From JAXMHN01 sp964578605 (GTDB taxonomy: Bacteria; Verrucomicrobiota; Verrucomicrobiia; Limisphaerales; SIBE01), in contig CAZODO010000020.1 of assembly GCA_964578605.1 (NCBI GenBank), forward strand, positions 1-64,000: DNA of 64,000 nucleotides, read 5' to 3'. Below, piece by piece: positions 61,304 through 64,000 of the stretch (its first letter is position 1; every line of letters begins with the position of its first letter). The translations under genes and the position numbers were made by a program. The notes under the pieces are model-generated. The model had not been told where the DNA came from. It searched no databases and saw nothing but the letters and a program-made list of their open reading frames with translations.

Positions 61304-61392
61304 CTTGGCGGAGGCGCTGCGCCAGTGCTGCTTTCCGCATTCCTGAACCCGGCATTTTGAGGACGAAGTGCCCAAGAGCGGCTGAACGAGCC

Positions 61393-61425
61393 TTTCCCCT
61401 ACGTGTAGGCGTTTCCCTTACGTGT
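61393..61425. promoter_or_regulatory. Repeated TTTCCC(C/T)TACGTGT motif
   Basis: TTTCCCCTACGTGT (61393-61406) and TTTCCCTTACGTGT (61412-61425) recur at a 19-bp interval, differing at one base. The second is followed by TTTTTT. They lie between the LuxR-type gene and the start of the large exported-protein gene (61524); a regulator-binding site is a reasonable guess. Confidence 0.4.
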
Positions 61426-61523
61426 TTTTTGACTTGGACCGATGCGCGATTCGGACGCAAAACATGGGGCGTCGGGAAACTGGGTCCGTCGTGAATACAA
61501 ACTTTCAATGGTGTTCTGGGCCA

Positions 61524-64000
61524 ATGAATCAATTCTTTCTGATCGTCTTCTCCGGTCTTTTCGCCTTGAACCTTGCCCGTGGCCAAGGGTCTGCTCTTGG
61601 GCCGACTCTGGACAGCTCTGGCGTGGAGCCGCCGACGGCGCAAAGGGTCGGCGCGCCAGGAAACGGTGTGTATGCCGTCACCGAAATCGGTCCGCACCAC
61701 CTCCGATGGGAACGGGTGGTTTCGCAGCAGAGTGAGCACGGCGAAATCTCTGCAATCACCAATTCCTACGTGGAGTTGGGCACGGGCATGAACGCCTGGG
61801 CCGAGGCTGACGGGCGTTGGCTGCCCGCGAGCGCTGAGATCGAAATTCTCGGCGGCGCCGCGGTGTCACGGCAGTCGCAACACAAAGTCGTCTTCTCGGC
61901 AAACCTGGGGGATCGGGATGGGACAGTAGACCTCCTCACGGCGGATGGGCGCCACCGCTTGCGTTGTTCGGTGGTGGGGCTCGCCTACACAGACATGGAG
62001 TCTGGAAGAAGCCTGTTCATCGCCGAGGTCAAGGACGTTCCAGGGTTCGTCGTTGGTGCCAACGAGGTTGTCTATCCGGGAGCGTTCGATTCTGTTCTTG
62101 CCGATATCCGCTATATCACGACTCGGAACTCGTTCCAGGCCGATGTGGTATTGCGGGAGTCGATTCCGCTGCCGGAATCGTTCGGGCTCGACCCGCAAAC
62201 GACGAGCCTGGAGGTTTGGACCGAGTTTTATGATCCGCCTGAGCCGTCGAGACCAGCCGCAGCGGAAGCCCGGCCTCCCGGCCTGGAAGACGATGAGCCG
62301 ATTCTGGAATTTGGAACGATGCGAATCATTCCCGGCCAGGCTTTCTCCATTCCGTCGGACAATGCAGAGGGCCGGCCGCTTGCCGAACGCAAAGGCAACC
62401 ATGTTCGCAAAACCTGGGAAACGATCGACGGGCAAACGTTTTTGATCGAAAGCGTCGCGTATGAGAATGTTCGAGCGGAACTTGCGGCGCTTCCAGAGGC
62501 TGAGGCAAAGCGAGAAGTCTCGTTCCCACCCACTTCCCGCATCGCTTCGAGCAAAGGCTCCGGAAGAAGACGGCCGCAGTCCCTTCTGGCCAAGAGGGAG
62601 GTCAAGGCCGGGAGAGACTTTCAAATCGCGCGCGCAAGCCACCCGTTTGGTGGACGTGGATTTGTCCTCGATTGGGTAGCCATCACCTCGACCAGCAACT
62701 TCACCTTCCAAGGCGACACCACCTACCTGGTGGAATCGGAGGTTTATCTGAGCGGGACGACGACCCTGGAAGGGGGAGCGGTAGTGAAATTTGGCAGATC
62801 ACCACACCCGACCAACTACGTTTGGATCGCCATCTATGGGCCGACGGCTTGTAAGACGTCGGCCTACCGGCCGCTCATCCTCACCGCAAAAGACGACAAC
62901 ACGGTGGGGGAGACGATCCCGGGGAGCACGGGGAGTCCGACGGGGTACTACAGTTACTACGGGCTGGCTTACCGCTACGGCTCCGACACGATCGCGAACG
63001 TCCGCGCCAGGCATATATACAGGGCCCTAAGCTTCTACAGCGGCACCAACTACATCGTCAACAACGCGCAGGTGCTCAACAGTTACGTGGCGATCGATAC
63101 TTCTGGAGCCGGTGTGTTTGCGCGCAACATGCTGACGCACGGCACCGATTGTCTTTTTAGCGGACCTCCCCCTGGCCAGCCCAATCCTTCCAGCGCTTCG
63201 TTCGAGCACCTGACCGCGCATCAGCTTTCGTATTTGAGCACGACCCCTGCTTGTTCCATAACCAATTCCCTGCTGATCGCGGTGACAAACATCGGGAGCA
63301 TTGCCGGAAGCCACAACGCGACGAACAGCTCGGCAAGCGGCTTGCTCCAGACTGTCGGCGCGGGAAACCATTATCTTTCCGGCGGCAGCCTTTATCGGAA
63401 CGCGGGCACGACGAATATCAATGCGGGCCTGTTGGCTTCGCTGCGAACCCGAACGACCTACCCGCCGGTCGTTCTGGCAAGCGATTTTACGCTTTCGCGC
63501 GTCCTGGGTCCACAAGCACAGCGCGACGTGGATGCCCCGGACCTGGGCTACCATTATGACCCGATTGACTACTGTTTGAGCGGGTTGAACCTGACCAACG
63601 CCACTCTACTGCTGACCAACGGCGTCGTCATGGCAGCCTATGGCAACCGGGGCCTGGTTTTGCGCAACGGCGCGCAGTTGGTTAGTGAAGGCACTCCGAA
63701 CCGGGCCAACCGGCTGATCCGATTCGATGTCGTTCAGGAACAAGCCTACGGTCCGTGGGCCGATCCGGGGTTGGATGGACCCGCCACCTTGAGCGACTCG
63801 GGAAGTGGGAATCTGCCTTTCTCCCTGCGGTTGACCCAGTTCTCCTGCCTGGCGGGGAGCTACGCGCATTGGGCGTTTGGCTTCCTGGAAAGCAACCTGG
63901 CGCTCCGGGATTGCGAGCTGTTCGGGGGGAGCTTCCTCAACAAGTTCATAAACCCGAACGGGTCGATTATCGGTCTGACCAACTGCCTGTTTCATCGGGT
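61524..64000 (+). CDS. Large exported beta-rich protein, 5' part only
   Basis: The frame is open from the ATG at 61524 to the window end (825 complete codons, no stop), so the gene continues outside. It begins with a signal peptide (NQFFLIVFSGLFALNLARGQ). The mature region opens with a beta-rich domain (GVYAVTEIGPHHLRWERVV, ITNSYVELGTGMNAW); from about residue 395 it has the pattern of a parallel beta-helix: WVAITSTSNFTFQGDTTYLVESEVYLSGTTTLEGGAVVKF, then many short strands such as FYSGTNYIVNNAQVLNSYVAI and LNLTNATLLLTNGVV. Such N-termini precede very large Rhs/YD-repeat or cell-surface proteins in Verrucomicrobia; whether that is so here lies beyond the window. Confidence 0.8.
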   Translation, partial: MNQFFLIVFSGLFALNLARGQGSALGPTLDSSGVEPPTAQRVGAPGNGVYAVTEIGPHHLRWERVVSQQSEHGEISAITNSYVELGTGMNAWAEADGRWLPASAEIEILGGAAVSRQSQHKVVFSANLGDRDGTVDLLTADGRHRLRCSVVGLAYTDMESGRSLFIAEVKDVPGFVVGANEVVYPGAFDSVLADIRYITTRNSFQADVVLRESIPLPESFGLDPQTTSLEVWTEFYDPPEPSRPAAAEARPPGLEDDEPILEFGTMRIIPGQAFSIPSDNAEGRPLAERKGNHVRKTWETIDGQTFLIESVAYENVRAELAALPEAEAKREVSFPPTSRIASSKGSGRRRPQSLLAKREVKAGRDFQIARASHPFGGRGFVLDWVAITSTSNFTFQGDTTYLVESEVYLSGTTTLEGGAVVKFGRSPHPTNYVWIAIYGPTACKTSAYRPLILTAKDDNTVGETIPGSTGSPTGYYSYYGLAYRYGSDTIANVRARHIYRALSFYSGTNYIVNNAQVLNSYVAIDTSGAGVFARNMLTHGTDCLFSGPPPGQPNPSSASFEHLTAHQLSYLSTTPACSITNSLLIAVTNIGSIAGSHNATNSSASGLLQTVGAGNHYLSGGSLYRNAGTTNINAGLLASLRTRTTYPPVVLASDFTLSRVLGPQAQRDVDAPDLGYHYDPIDYCLSGLNLTNATLLLTNGVVMAAYGNRGLVLRNGAQLVSEGTPNRANRLIRFDVVQEQAYGPWADPGLDGPATLSDSGSGNLPFSLRLTQFSCLAGSYAHWAFGFLESNLALRDCELFGGSFLNKFINPNGSIIGLTNCLFHR

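Overview
ORGANISM. The window is GC-rich chromosomal DNA that looks like a member of Verrucomicrobiota, probably the Pedosphaerales/Limisphaerales side. The pointers are an ECF sigma factor directly followed by a Ser/Thr kinase with WD40 repeats, a VPDSG-CTERM sorting tail, a DUF1559-type pseudopilin, several FG-GAP/ASPIC-UnbV secreted proteins, a DUF1080-ThuA-isomerase cluster, and exported glycosidase fusions. This is inference from gene content; no rRNA or tRNA gene was seen to confirm it.

LAYOUT. 0.2-5.2 kb: ECF sigma factor and giant WD40 kinase. 5.4-10.2 kb: secreted FG-GAP protein and a GH127-SGNH fusion. 10.2-12.2 kb (minus): pseudopilin, a decayed VPDSG-CTERM gene, a VOC protein. 12.6-13.7 kb: AraC regulator. 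13.7-17.9 kb (minus): radical SAM protein, MiaB, membrane protein, GT9 transferase. 18.0-22.7 kb: sugar isomerase, DUF1080, ThuA, nitrilase, NahK-like kinase. 23.1-29.5 kb: lipoate ligase divergent from a complete pyruvate dehydrogenase operon (E1-E2-E3). 29.6-30.8 kb: broken lmo0937-like gene and a yqjDEK-like trio. 30.9-39.2 kb: two NarL-type regulators, HrpB, an S4 protein, small unknowns, IF3 and a DJ-1/PfpI protein. 39.3-44.0 kb: Ski2-like helicase and an EF-G paralogue. 44.3-45.3 kb: VapBC-like module and a sigma-factor remnant. 45.3-59.1 kb: an FG-GAP/UnbV lipoprotein, a TPR-FG-GAP protein, a nitrilase, a purple-acid-phosphatase-like protein and a GH172 fusion. 59.1-60.6 kb: long stretch without a convincing gene. 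60.7-64.0 kb: frameshifted LuxR-type regulator and the first 825 codons of a large exported protein that runs off the window.

HOW IT FITS. Housekeeping parts (PDH with its lipoylation enzyme, IF3, MiaB, HrpB) alternate with an accessory part devoted to export and polysaccharide or sugar-derivative breakdown (GH127-SGNH, GH172, DUF1080/ThuA/isomerase/sugar kinase, phosphatase, FG-GAP proteins).

MOST INTERESTING STRUCTURE. Five intergenic sites (12.45, 22.9, 35.3, 45.2 and 54.6 kb) carry elements built from 11-bp units in tandem. Three of them (22.9, 45.2, 54.6 kb) have direct 11-mers, a short palindromic centre and inverted 11-mers; two (12.45, 35.3 kb) have direct 11-mers between short inverted ends. 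Three unrelated unit sequences are used, so the architecture rather than the sequence is shared. Shorter arrays of 7-bp and 6-bp period also occur, one of them inside the kinase gene. Several of these sites lie next to gene remnants.
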